Shown: in pieces, positions 21,374-33,579 of the stretch
Position numbering within the stretch: position 1 is the first letter of the stretch
How the letters are laid out: every line of letters starts with the position of its first letter
Assembly (NCBI GenBank): GCA_021234155.1
Contig: JAJEKV010000006.1
Coordinates: 29,467,997 to 29,531,996, forward strand
From: Isoetes taiwanensis
Lineage: Eukaryota; Streptophyta; Lycopodiopsida; Isoetales; Isoetaceae
Length of the DNA stretch: 64,000 nt
Direction: 5' to 3'
The notes under the pieces: model-generated
The model's input: only the letters and a program-made list of their open reading frames with translations
The model's database searches: none
Told to the model about the DNA's origin: nothing
Made by a program: the position numbers and the translations under genes

Positions 21374-22618
21374 CTAGGGCGTCCATACTACATAAAGAAA
21401 GGATACATTTTGTAGGAAGCGAACTATCTGATTCTTCATTCTCAAGCTTGCATTTCATCTGCATCTAACCTTGATAGCAATTCTTGTGCTAGTCTTCAAT
21501 GACAGTACGAGGGCAGATACTTGTAATGGATAGAGCGAGTCTCATAGCTTGAAAATGGCATTTATGAGGGCTTTCACCATCTCTAAATGCCTCTGAGTAT
21601 AGGTTACACATTTGGTTAATAGCTAGGGCTTCATTCTCCGCATCTTGTTCTCGTGTCAATAAGGCAGGTTGCATTCTCAAGTCAATAAGGCAGCTTGCAT
21701 GTACATGTCTATAACATCCTAGGCATAATCCATATGGATTTCCTCATCCTCATGTAAAGCTTTATCAATAGATGCATGATGTTGAGACACTTCATGTAGC
21801 CAGAGCTTTCACTATTGCCAATATCTTTGATCCCTTGCTTAAACATACATTCTGCCAAAATCTTATGCCCAATTATAACAAGCCTCTAGTCAATATGGTA
21901 TAGCTAGTTGTCTGCATGCCTCTAGTCAATATGGTTTCTGAAAATAAGTAAATGTAATTAAGTTCCTTAACTGCCCAGTCAATATGTTAATGAAAATCAA
22001 ATGCATGCATGACATAATCTGAAGGCAAGAATGAGACAGTTCTGGAAAAAACATCACTGTCCAAATGGGTAGAAAGCTTATGCACTTCATAGCATCATCC
22101 ATTTTAGTTTCAGAACCTTGATGGTGTGATGTGATGGAATGCCATTGAAGCTGTGCTAAAGAACAAGCCCATTAAGACAATCTATTCATCTGCCACCCAT
22201 GAACAGAAAAGAACAAACTTATTTAATGGGCTGAGCTTTTACATGTGACTGGGCCAGTGTGTCCATAGAACAATGTTCTCCCACCAAAATTGTTAGCAAT
22301 TTTGAAGAGATGAGGACACTTTGGTATAGCTTTCCACAACAGCTACAAGACTGGTGCTGTCAGTCACAGAAGTTTTTCATCTTTGCAGCAGTTGTTGCTT
22401 ATCATTGTTAGCAGCATGGATGATTAGGAGTCTTGATGTTTCAGATTCATGGTTTACTGTTGTTCCTCAATTAACTAGAGAAATAGGGGATTTAGCCACA
22501 TGGACATTGTACATTATCTGCAAATTGGCGTGATGCAAAGTTGTCTGTGATGAAGTTTTTTAATTCTTGCACTCATTGTTTCTGAGGTAACTTAGTTCCT
22601 GGTCGTTTTAATATGGAT

Positions 22619-22668
22619 GCATAGTTGCAACTCAGTAGGGATATTTTGCATAGTTGCAACTCAGTAGA
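22619..22668. repeat. Direct repeat of gcatagttgcaactcagtag
   Basis: Two perfect 20-bp copies lie 30 bp apart. Confidence 0.9.
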
Positions 22669-23050
22669 AATTTTTTCCTTTCTCGATCTTGCATTGTGCT
22701 TGGATGGGCCTAACAGGTGACCTCTCTCATGTCCCTGTGGGTATGGAATGCAGGACCTCCTACTAGCAAGCCAAGTGTTTTACTGTTCTTTCTGTCAAAT
22801 AGGCTTGTCCATTATCACATATCTCAACATGCAATGATATCACATATCTCATAGGTTTGTGCTATGATAGAGCAAGGTGCATGCAGTAAGTACGATGGAT
22901 GAAGCTGTATTTCAGTACATTGCAAAGCTTCAAAGAAAGTGCAGAAACAGGCTGTAATCAATTTATGTTCTTTGACAACGTGTTCTTGATTTATCTTGTC
23001 ATGTTGCAATACATAGGAATCTCTTTTCTGTATACTAATATAGGTCTCCA

Positions 23051-23090
23051 TTTTTTTTTTTTTTTTTTTTTTCCCTTTTTTCCTTTTTTT
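23051..23090. repeat. Poly(T) tract followed by T-rich pyrimidine run
   Basis: 22 consecutive T are followed by ccc-interrupted T runs. The Lys- or Phe-rich frames over it are artefacts. Confidence 0.85.
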
Positions 23091-23882
23091 CATTTGATGT
23101 TCATGGTAAGTTAATTAGATACATGTTCGAGGCAATTTATTCAAGGCAACCACTAATATTCCAGTAATTCTTTGCCATCTCCATTAAGATCATAACACGT
23201 GTTAGTAATTCTTTTTGCAAAGTTGTTGCTCCGCTTTTGGGTTTGCATTTGGGTTTGCCATGGACCAGTTTATAATCGTGGACTGGCAAAGTATTTAGAA
23301 TTCCTAGAATTTGTTAGCCAATTTGATGATGGCTTGAAACTCTGTAATTGTTTGCCAAACATGAATGGAACTTGCTAGATCTGCCTTAACTTTTTCCAAT
23401 AGATATACTCAAGCTTTTGCAAACTTCCAGCTTGACCTAGCGTCACAACGATGCTGTGATATGCTGCCATATCTTGATAAAATTATTAATGAACTGAAGC
23501 AGACTAGATACAATAAATTGCAAATATGGTTATGAAGAACATTTATTTTATGCACATGGATGAGGCCTACCTTTAGCCTCATTTTAAGCAAGAAATAGGC
23601 CATCTAGGAATAGGATTTAATTTATCTTGCTATAATCAGCGACATGTATTCGCATGGAACGATCTCTACTTGGATCATCCGTGAAACCCCCTTTGATAAG
23701 ATGAATAACAATAGATACAAAATCACTTTGCATCTAGCAATAAGATGAATTGAGGTATATGAAAAGAATGTAAATTCAGAATAGTTTAGAAGACTTGTTT
23801 TAGCAGTCAGAACATGTTGGAACATATCAGAAGCATAGCATAAACTTTCTTATAACATACCCCTTACCTAAACATAAGAAAG

Positions 23883-23952
23883 ACCATCCTTGGAAAAATG
23901 CATGTAATGTCTATAAAACCATCCTTAGAAAAATGCATGTAATGTCTACAAA
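23883..23952. repeat. 35-bp tandem duplication
   Basis: Two copies of the unit starting accatccttggaaaaatgca differ by two bases. Confidence 0.9.
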
Positions 23953-24338
23953 ACCTATGCGTACATATCAATAAATTCCCATGTTGAGCATAAGCACTCA
24001 AAACAGTATTCCATTGGAGCATACCTTGAAACAGTTGTAAGTCCTCCTTGCATCCATTTATGTCCCTTTAAGTCTTTTTTAAGTGTTATTTGTAGTATTC
24101 TAATCTATGTCATCATGTTAGAAAGATGTTATGGAATCGACGTTGATTTTTATCTTTCTACTTTTAAATTAGGGTTCGCATGTCTTTCTTTTGGAGGGAT
24201 AATATTTCCAATCTCTACCATTTCTAAAGACTTGCATTGCCAAAAAAGTACAAGACATTCAACTCAATCCATTGTCATGATACGTGCTTATCTTCTATTG
24301 TATCGAGTACTTTGGAAAAGCACATGTCAATGTTATGC

Positions 24339-24346
24339 CTAGACAT
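24339..24346. other. Left target-site duplication of the MITE
   Basis: ctagacat is identical to 24551-24558 on the right side of the element. Confidence 0.9.
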
Positions 24347-24550
24347 CATGGTTCGAAAATAGGGGAGTTCCTCCCCTAAAAATCCGCCCACTTGTGTTAA
24401 ATTCCTGTCGTGCTAAAAACTTTCCGGCAAGAAAATAAAAAATTTCCGGCATAATACACTAAAAAATACAATAATATATATTTTTTCCGGTAGCCTCAAA
24501 TACCAAGGGGCATTTTTACTGGTTAGAGACATTGCTATTTTCGAGCCCTG
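24347..24550. mobile_element. 204-bp hAT-type MITE with TIRs and perfect 8-bp target-site duplication
   Basis: The left terminus is CATGGTTCGAAAATAG. The reverse complement of the right terminus is CAGGGCTCGAAAATAG, so 14 of 16 bases match. The flanking 8 bp, ctagacat, is identical on both sides (24339-24346, 24551-24558). An 8-bp duplication and CAGGG-type ends are the signature of the hAT superfamily. The interior is AT-rich with no coding capacity, so movement would need a transposase from elsewhere. Confidence 0.9.
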
Positions 24551-24558
24551 CTAGACAT

Positions 24559-27059
24559 GTTTGATATAGGGGAAGTTAACATTTGTTTTATACACTATAA
24601 TTGATAATTGATACAACAAAAAAAGGGGAAGGGGATTTGTTCTCAAATGTCAAAGCGGCAAAGGTTGAGACACAAACAAAATCTGACTAAGCATGTCAAA
24701 CAAAAAGTCAAAGCTACAAAGGTTCTCCGACACACAAAACAAAATTTGTTTATATGAAATGAAGTAGTTCCATCTTGATCTTATTGGAAGGATATATTTT
24801 TATGAAATTAGTATGCCACTCGTAAATCAATTTTGATTTTGTATATCACAATAATAATTGACACACTTCAACCTTCCAACAATAGACATATGCTATTTCA
24901 ACCATGAACAATAAATTTCGATACAATTTCTCAATTTCATATCCAATTTAGAAAGTAAAGGCTTCTCTTGCGCCTTTACTTTCTATGGCCTCTGGCGTGC
25001 CTTTTTGCTAGTTTTTTTTTTTTTTTCCAAAATTGACACCTGTAAAATCTGGGCAAAACTAACCCCGTTAGTTTCAGGTTAGCAAGTTATTTTGCGTTAG
25101 CCATTTGGGTCTATTAAGCAATTGTAAGTGTGCCAACTTCAAGATTTGTGTGTGTTTCGGAGATGTAAGCTTTATTTATCTTGCTATATGAAATGTATTT
25201 GGGGCTGCTTTTTTGTTTGCATTCGTAGCTAAAGTGAGGGCTCTGAAAAGTCCGTTGTGGCCTTACCCTCGATCCTCTTTTGTGGTGGGCAGCGGTTAAG
25301 ACAATTGCAGCCCAAATCTTTGAGGCTCAACCCCCCGGAAATTGGTTACAGCCGACCTTGTGGGATAATTGTTACGGTTGTTTTGCACTTCTATCAATCC
25401 CTTTGAGGCAGAATGCAATGTGTATCTATCTTTTGTTTTTGATGAAAATGTGTTCATGTAATAGCATTGATTTTGGAGGGTGTTTTTACTAAAAATGGCA
25501 TCCTCACCACTAACGTGGAAGAGTCTACATGATCTAAAAGCTATAAACATTCATGTTTAAATTTGTTTATTCATGTTGCACATTCATGTTTATCACAATT
25601 TGGATAAATTTTATGTGCAAAGCACCTGCTACTCCTTATAAGCATGGTGCTATTTGAATGGTTGTTAAGCTTGCAACCACTTGTCCCGCCATTACACTAG
25701 TTAGACCATGCAGCATCCAAGGAGGCGGTTGGCTTGTGGCTCTTATAGCAAAAACAATTTTCCATTGTGGCATACTATACATGAATCCATCAGCTGAATT
25801 TGACTAGATTATTAATATAAGGCTTGGATATAGACAATACTAGATACCAACACAAAATAAACAATTCATTTTAGCCATGCTTCAACAATAAAGGGATTGT
25901 GAAGGTGAGTCTTTCATTGGAACCTTAATGGCACTAGAAGAGAGCAGGTTACGTGGCAAGTTTGAGTGTTTATATATAATTAGAGCACTATAGTAGCACA
26001 CCAATTGATTGTGTCAGCCTATGTATTATGCTTACTTATTACATTTTAGAATACTTTACTTATTACGAGATCATAATGAACTTAGAGAAGTATCCACTCC
26101 CTCCACTGAAGCATGGTCCAAGCATCGGCAAGGAAACGGGCACAAATATAAGAGTGATATATTATAACTTTTAGAATAAGCCATGCAAGTTAGTGTTTAT
26201 AAAATGCAAAAATAGAGTCGTGTGAATAGTTGCACCGGATCAAACTCTAGAATCATAACTTTGATTTGTGGGTTAAATAGGAAAGAAATTTGAAAAGCTC
26301 TTTACCTTCACAAACAGATCTTGTAGCTATCCGTGATTACCAATAGAGGCTATGGCCAAAACGCCATCGACTTTTAAATATCTGTCCATTTTGTAGATCA
26401 TAATCGATTGGCTTAAACCGCGATCCAAGTTTAATTTTCATAGGAATTGACGAAAGTGGGACATTATCCAGCAAGAAAATGCTTCATTATCTAATATCTC
26501 CTTGCTTCTTAAAGATGGATAAATTGTTTGGTCCCCATTTTTGGGTTGCCCCAAGGGCAAACCCTTGGGAGGTGGGTTGATGGGATATACAATTTGAATG
26601 TGCAATTTCAAGGGTCCAGATTGAAAGGCAACTTGCATTATTTGGTGTAAGGGCCTCCCTTGCCGTCAACTCGTGTCAGGTGGCATTAGGCCACCTTTTG
26701 ACTACCAGCTATGCCTTACAAGCCTCCCTTTCCTCTCGCCATGTTGCAAGGAATTGCAAAGGCCTTCCTAGGACGAGATAAGTTTACCTCCAGCAGAAGG
26801 CCTTCATGTCTTCCTATAAGACACTGCCAGACATCAGAGCTATAGCTATAGTTTCTAATGTTAGGTGATCTCAACATTCTAATTCCTGTACTGTGGAAAT
26901 TTTCACAATCCAACATCTATCAACACATTTAACAAGTTTTTATTCTTGCTTCTTTTGATCGGGGATGTCTTTTTTGTGATTATTCCTTTGAGCAGCCCAT
27001 TCATGGTTTGAAAAAGGTGGTGCTTGATCTATTTGTATTCAAGGTCATATAACACACAT
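24559..27059. other. No recognised gene
   Basis: The region is AT-rich, with a degenerate 60-bp tandem (gtcaaagc...caaaggtt) near 24645-24740 and a poly(T) run near 25013. Part of 26480-27060 may belong to the 3' end of the adjacent copia element, but I found no LTR there. Confidence 0.4.
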
Positions 27060-27091
27060 GCTTTCCCACCTAGGCCTTATCCAGCTTTACT

Positions 27092-28168
27092 CTACCTCAG
27101 TTTGTGATGTCTGTCTCTTGTTACTTCTATTCTCAAAAACTGATGTAATTCACCAAGATCAGTCATGTGAAACCTGTTTTTGAGAACTTGTTTGCATTGA
27201 TTCAAAATTTTGCCACAATTTGCTGCCATTATGCAGTCATCTACATATAGAGAAATAATGCCGAATTTATCTACATCTGAATACCTATAAAGGTTTCCAT
27301 CATTTTTAAGTTTTTTAAATCCTTGTTCTCTGAGAAAGTTATCCATACAAAGATACCATTCTCTGGGGGCTTGTTTCAGACCATATACTGCTTTGTTCAG
27401 TTTCCAAACCATGTCTTTTCCAACTTCATACCCTGGAGGTTGTTTCATATAGACGTCTTCATCCAACTTAGCATTTAAAAAGGTTGTTTTAACATCCATA
27501 TGATGTAATTCTAGGTTCAAGGCTGTTCCCATAGCTAGTAGCAAATACTTGTGAGTTTGACAATTGGAGAATATGTCTCATCATAGTCTTTGCCTTTCTT
27601 TTGAGTGTATCCTTGAGCCACAAGTCTAGCTTTAAATTTTTGACTCCCATCAGCATTTGTTTTGATTTTATAAATCCATTTGCTTCCAATGGCATTTCTA
27701 TCTGGCAGGTTGTGTAACAAGATCATATGTCTCTGTTGTTTTGAATGACTCTAGTTCCTCCTCCATTGCTTTTAACCATTTCTACTTGTCTCTACACTCT
27801 AGTGCTTCCTCATATGATCTGGGAATTATTATATCATCTAAAATGGCCATGATCTGATCATATTCCTGCTCAGTATCCATTTGTTCCAATTTCTTAAGTC
27901 ATTTGCTTTTGCCTATTGCAGATCTTCCATATTCATTATTGTTTACTTGTATATTCTCTAGTAGTTTATCCACCTGTGTTTTTCTTTTCTTAATGAGTGT
28001 ATTCTCAGTTGATCCTTTATTCTTTTGTTCTTCCATATATGTTTCATCATTATTCCCTTCTACAGATTCACTTTCTGACTCTGAATCATATTGCTCTGCT
28101 TCTCTTGGTGTAACTTCATTGTCAACCTTTACTTCTTCTGATTTGATTTCATGCATGTCTTTGTACAA
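27092..28168 (-). pseudogene. Copia linker and reverse transcriptase
   Basis: 28168-27899 is an acidic linker typical of the region after integrase. The reverse transcriptase starts near 27726 ([26 protein letters not shown]). After a frame break near 27540 it continues with MDVKTTFLNAKLDEDVYMKQ, YGLKQAPREWY and the LYVDD active site, which is intact. It ends near FHMTDLGELHQFL (YFLGIE-like block) at about 27100. The RNase H part is missing. Confidence 0.95.
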
Positions 28169-28175
28169 AACTTCC

Positions 28176-29279
28176 TCATAAAAAAATCACATCCCTGCTT
28201 ATTACTATGGCCTTGTCATTTGGAATGAATATCCTATATTCCTTTGATTCTTCATCATATCCCACTAGAAATCCCATTTGACCCTTGTCATCCAGTTTTT
28301 TTCTTAGTTCAGTAGGAACATGAGCAATTGCTAAGCAACCATAGTCTCTAAGCATACTGAAGTTTATTTTTTCATGAGAGCCTGACCACATTAATTCTGG
28401 CACATTACTTGCTGAGGGTAACTTATTCTGTATAAAAATGGCAGTTTTTAATGCTTCCTCCCAAAGGTAGTTTGGTAGCCCTGAATGCTTGATCATGGAT
28501 CTTATGGCATCCAATATGGTTCTATTTTTTCATTCTGCAATTCCATTCTGTTGGGGGCTGTACCTGCATGTCATTTGTCTTTTAATTCCATTAGCTACAC
28601 AAAAAAACTTGAATTTTGTGGAGAGAAACTCTCCTCCTCTGTTAGATCTCACACATTTAATTTGCTTATCAGTTTCTCTTTCAACTTCCTTCACATACCG
28701 TTTGAATGCAACAAATGCTTGTGACTTCTTCTCAAGGCAGTATACTTTGCATTTGCTGCTATAATCATCTATAAAAGAGATAAAATATCTCTTATTTGTT
28801 CTCCCTCTTACATTAAGGGGTCCACATAGATCAGTGTGTACAAGATCAAGAATTCCATTTGATCTTTTACTTGATTTTGTAAAAGGAAGTCTATTAATTT
28901 TCCCAAGCAGACACCCTTCACAAATAAACCTTTGATTCCATGTTTCCTTGTAATCCAGCCACCCTTTTTTACACAAATATTTAATGTTATTGCAATGGTT
29001 ATGGGCCAGCCTGTTGTGCCAAGTCCTTATTTCTGAAACATGCAGCATTTTCTCATTGTCATTTTGTATGCTATTCATTTGAAATAAAATCCCAACTCGT
29101 TTGGCAAAAAATTTCAATTCATTTCCAAGGAAAATAGTACAGGCTTTAGCGTCAAAAGTGACTCTATAACCCAAGTCAACAAGTTGACTGACAGAAATAA
29201 GATTCTTTATAAGTATTGGAACACATAGAACATTTTCAATGTCTATTATTTTTCCTTGAAGGTCAACTAGCTGCAACAA
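28176..29279 (-). pseudogene. Copia integrase
   Basis: The zinc-binding part shows WHNRLAHNH then CEGCLLGK (HHCC). The core shows HTDLCGPL, FIDDYSS and PQQNGIAE, so both Asp and the Glu of the DDE triad are present. The C-terminal part (28514-28176) includes LRDYGCLAI and MGFLVGYDEESKEYRI. A frame break near 28520, at a T run, splits core and C-terminal part. It would insert the cDNA copy if intact. Confidence 0.95.
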
Positions 29280-29297
29280 TCCGTTTCCTTCAATTGT

Positions 29298-30306
29298 TTA
29301 AAGTTCTCCATTTCCTACTTGGATATTCTTGGCATAAGATCCTTCTAGATTCTTGAGCAGATCAGAGTTTTGGACTACTGATCTCTCAGCTCCACTATCA
29401 ACTACAAGCACATTAGATTTAGAATTAGCTTCCTTTCTACAAGAGATAGATAAAGCACATTGTACCTCTTCTTCATCTTCAGTTTCATCTTTTTCTTTCT
29501 TTTCTATCTCAGTTGCCACAAAGGTTCCAGCAGATCTTTTTCCTCCTCGACCTGAGTTTGCATTTCTAGTTCCCCTTCGATTTGAACTTCCTCTCCCTTT
29601 CCCATAGTCTTTGGGTGTTGGGCATTTTGCGGCTGAATGTCCTTTTCCTCCACAATTAAAGCAGTTAAACTCTTTGTTTAATTTTGGACAAGCATTTTTG
29701 TAATGTCCAGGCTCATGACAGTAAAAGCAATTATCATTATTCATTTTGCCAGCAAAAAGAAATTTCTGCAGATTCATCATCATCATTTTTAAGCATTTTC
29801 TTTTGTTCTGCCTCAGTTCTTATAATATTTTTTGCCTCCTTCCTAGTCTTTGCCATATTTCTAATGAACATGGCAAGTTGTTCATTTTCACTAACAGACC
29901 TAGCAATGGCTAAGACTTGGTATCTTTCTGTTAGATTTACTCCCCGCACCATTTAAGTCTCCGCCACTATATTGTCAAAGCTTATTAAAGAATTCTCAAA
30001 CATCATTTTTTCTTTTAACTTTAACTTCCTTAGCTCATTTTCAAGGAGATCAACTGAGAGGAACTTTTCTCTTCATAGTGTTTAAGCAAGAACATCCATA
30101 TTTCTCTAGCACTTTTGTTTCTAAGCTTCAACCTTATTGTAGCACTAACCTTGCAAGTAATAATACCTTGAGCATGGATCAACCAGATCCCATAGTTCTT
30201 CTACCTCCAAAATATGCTTAATAGCATCCTTCCACACCTGAAATCCAGGTCCTCCTTTGTACACTTCTACAGTGCTCAAGAGGCTTGCTCCAAAACGACT
30301 TGACAT
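29298..30306 (-). pseudogene. Copia gag with two zinc knuckles, and protease
   Basis: The start at 30306 gives MSSRFGASLLSTVEVYKG followed by FQVWKDAIKHILEV and ELWDLVDP, typical of copia gag N-termini. Frames change below about 30180. The stretch 29952-29737 is a Lys/Glu-rich gag portion. Near 29735-29630 two CX2CX4HX4C knuckles appear, CFYCHEPGHYKNAC and CFNCGGKGHSAAKC, for RNA packaging. Near 29400 VVDSGAERSVV is the aspartic protease D-S-G motif. A stop at about 29297 separates it from integrase. Confidence 0.9.
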
Positions 30307-30669
30307 GATTAAATCACAAATAGCTCAAACCCGAGCACTCAAAATAACTCCATTTCGACTTCATTACAGTCGGATTTTCTCGCTCTGCTCTGCCATTTAA
30401 CCACATAATCCGTCGGTGTAGGCATAGATTCATGAGCTCGGCAAGCCGTAATCTCTGGTCTTGCTATTTTCAATTTTCTTCACATAAATATCCCACATGC
30501 ACATGTTCATTTTCACGACCCCGACCATTGGATTAGAATGTTACATAATAACAATTTTCTACTTACCTTATGAGACTTGGAACCTTAAGTTAACCCTAAT
30601 AAAAACTGTTCTGCAACAATCTCCTTGTCTGTATGACTGATGACCATGTTGTTCTGCAACCTTCTCTTT
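30307..30669. other. Junction between two retroelements, no gene
   Basis: This should hold the copia leader and 5' LTR, but neither a clear primer-binding site nor an LTR end is recognisable. The gypsy fragment similarity begins near 30670. Confidence 0.4.
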
Positions 30670-32212
30670 GTCAACATATGTGATGAACTTCTTATTTTCT
30701 AATACCTTGTCCACCCTGGCCGGCCATAAGAAGCTTCCTTATCGCACTTTCACATATGTGCTTGTGCGCGGGACTTCGCTCTTACTGCCTTGGGACAGGA
30801 CATAGCATCGTGGATGAGCATGAAGCTCCTAGTGGTAGCCCCTTTGGCTACTGCTTATCCACCAGAGATTGCTTCCCTTGCAGCCACCACAGTCGATCCA
30901 AGGGTTACTCTACTGCGCCATCGGCAGCCACCACCACCTCCTACACCGATGGATCAAGGTGTCGGGCCTAGTTCCTAAATGTACATATGTGGAATTGCAA
31001 AGTATGGCCTTTGGCCACTACAATATATGTATTATCATATCGGCAATCTTGATGCCTTTTTTAATACAAAAATTTGTTCTTCCTATATTACTTGTCTCTC
31101 CTCTTGAGGACTTTGAAGTATAAGGAATGATTTATGAATTGCGGGTTGTTGCAGGACTGGAAGTGCCATACGATGCCATAAAAGGATGTGAAATTGTCAA
31201 GATCTCTGCGACAAAGCTTTCCAAAACCTGCAACTCAAGATGCGACGAGGATGGTCATACTGGAACTGCACCAAAGATGAAGCGTTCATGGATGCCGATG
31301 ATCACCTCTGGGAGTTATACTACGCGATGCGCGACCTCTTTAATCTCTAGTCATCAGCCCGATCTTCGAGTATCAGGATGCTATAATCCAGACTTGGGCC
31401 AGATATAAACTAGTCTGTGCAGTGAGGAAGAGCATCCGCTATTCGATCCTCTATCCCCTTACAATACCCTAGACCAATCCTTTTGTTAACACCACTTGTA
31501 CAAATGAAATTTCCAGTTATGTTGTTTGTCTCGGCATTACGCCAATTGTAATCTTATCTTCTTCATAATATCAAGTACTTTCTTCGCAATGCTCTCGTCA
31601 TAGCTATCTGGCATGATGTGCTTATCTCAATTTCATTTGTATCTTAGACGGTTGCATCGCCCTCCTCCTGCGGGCTTACACCTCGCGGTAACCGGGTCGA
31701 CTTACACAGAATAGGAGCTCACCCTTATGAAGCGCCGCCATCGAGCTCCAAGCATATGCGTGTTACAAACCAACCCACCATTGGTACCACAGAATATGGG
31801 CCCGAGGTTCCCGCTCCACCAAACCAACAATAAACGCCGCCATTATTCACCACCGCTCCAGTTAAGCACCTCTTGGGCATTTTAAAGCGCATAAGAAGCA
31901 TTATAGGTGGATTACCAACGCCACCATACCTCTTATACCGAAGTCGCTCGGTTGTGCACGCAGCAGCCTCATCTTCGTGATGCCGATTCGAAGTCTTTCG
32001 ACTCGTCCGACTCTTCGAAGTCCGAGGTCAATGACCATGCTAAAGCCAAAAAAAAAGGATTATCAAAAGATCGTGGATTCTCGCCATCACTAGTATCCGG
32101 AAGAACCGTAAGTTGGTGCGGTTTAGAAAAAAACTGGTCGATTGGATGTTCAATCTTGGTTAGACGAGATGCGTGAATTCGACAAATCGTATGGTATGAC
32201 CTAAAAAGGATA

Positions 32213-33000
32213 TTGGAAGGTTGCCACCACAAATCTTATAGGGTCCCGCTCGTATATGGTGGAAGAACTATGCCTGCCCCGTGGGTTGACGAGGGAAGGT
32301 GCCGCTATAAGATTTTTGCTAAAGCCCTTCAAGTCTCATTACGTTCCCAGGGCTCAACACTGTCAGCAGATTCAGACATTTTATCGCCTGGAGCAAAAGA
32401 ACATGTCCGTCTAAACCTACACAGATGAGTTCATGAGGTTGCGTTTGTACATCCCAGAGATAAATGAGCGCAGAGCAGTTGAGGAATACATTGAGGGGTT
32501 ATCCCCTACCTTGAGGAAGACGGTCCGAGCAATAAACCCTAAAACAATAGCAGAAGCAGAGCCTAAAGCTCTTAGCCTAGAGGAGGACGCTTCTAAGTAT
32601 CAGCCGAAGCCGTTACCCTCTTCTTTTGGTCAGAATAGGGGTTATGCACCTTACCCAGGGGACGTTCATCTAGCACGGGCCTCCCGCCTCGACTGGATAT
32701 CAAAGGCCAGAGAAGAAAGTCTCCTTTACAATACCAGACAAGTCCACCAATGCTACCGGAGCTTTCAGAGACATTCTCCAGGCCATTCCCAAGGAGGCTC
32801 GTGACCAGTTATATAGGGACAAGGCTTGTTATCGGTGCTTTAAGCTACCGACATCAGATGCGTGGATTGCCCCTATATCATACTGCATCGCGGCAGCCGC
32901 CTCTTGTCAAGTGGATTGGGAAGGTGCGGGTAACCCAAATGATCCAAATAATGCTGCTGATGAAGATGCGTCTGACTATATACAAGGTGAGTCTCGTATT
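32213..33000 (+). pseudogene. Gypsy gag with degraded zinc knuckle
   Basis: The capsid-type block reads EFMRLRLYIPEINERRAVEE then EGLSPTLRKTV in frame 32433-32804, matching the Retrotrans_gag pattern. Its N-terminal part (FAKAL, then IQTFYRL in a shifted frame) is upstream. CYRC near 32830 is what remains of the zinc knuckle. The Ala/Glu-rich sequence between them is typical for the linker. Confidence 0.8.
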
Positions 33001-33014
33001 TATCGCGAATTGAA

Positions 33015-33579
33015 ATGGGCTGCTTTAATCATCAACCTTTCGCCATTTCCACCGCTGGCCAAGTAGACTGTAAGCCCTTCATTATCCTCATAGATACCGG
33101 CATCACGCACAATTTTGCTTCCCCTAGAATGGCAGAAGCTTTGCAACTTACTCTCTTGAAATCAAAGCCACATCCAGTTACGTTCGCTAGTGGGGTCGTG
33201 CGCCACACACGGGGTCGACGCATTAACTTGAACATCAAACCGCCAGAGCACCGCTGTTTTAGGAGCTGAGATAATGGATATTGGTCGCTATGATCTCATT
33301 GTGGGGATGGAATTCCTGGCTGACGCAAAGGCCAACATTGATTGTGAAAAGCGAGAAGTTACCTTCAACGCAGCCAATGGAGTTCGAGTGACCATAGCAG
33401 GTAAATCGGTTGTTCCCATTATGCAATGTATCTCATTACGCCAGTTCCATAGAGCTATCAAAAAGTTTCAGGTTTTTGAAATGATTCGACTTGCTTCCGT
33501 AGAAGCCAAGTCTAAACAAGATGAAGTTCTTGATAGCTTGCCTCCAAAGAATATCAATTGTTCTTCGGGAATACCATGA
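33015..33579 (+). pseudogene. Gypsy retropepsin-type protease
   Basis: FIILIDTGITHNF holds the catalytic D-T-G at about 33093-33101, and this copy keeps it intact. YDLIVGMEFLADAKANID near 33290-33345 is the conserved I-G-M-D/E-W/F-L block. A frame break near 33265 separates the two. Confidence 0.9.

Larger units (their letters stand above)
19660..24338. other. No recognised gene; mosaic of short repeats
   Basis: No protein family is visible. A segment at about 19842-19915 recurs at 23610-23690 (gatttaatttatcttgctat). The phrase aactttt(c/t)ccaatagatata recurs at 20076 and 23390. The phrase cctctagtcaatatg occurs three times (20138, 21884 and 21917 areas). Several local tandem duplications are listed separately. 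Confidence 0.5.
27060..30306 (-). mobile_element. Degenerate Ty1/copia element, gag to reverse transcriptase, no LTRs found
   Basis: The minus-strand order is gag, two CCHC knuckles, protease, integrase, reverse transcriptase. This order (integrase before reverse transcriptase) defines copia. The RNase H end and both LTRs were not found. It is much better preserved than the copia element at 7.8-12.3 kb and belongs to a different lineage, since it carries zinc knuckles and its integrase reads almost intact. Confidence 0.95.

Noticed and set aside
22824-23114. Lys-rich and Phe-rich open frames
   Set aside because: They are created by the poly(T) tract at 23051-23072.
18290-25100. A second MITE pair based on the ctaac(g/c)ccgttagtttcag motif near 18361 and 25056
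   Set aside because: The two sites share only about 20 bp, and I found no inverted ends or target-site duplications around either.
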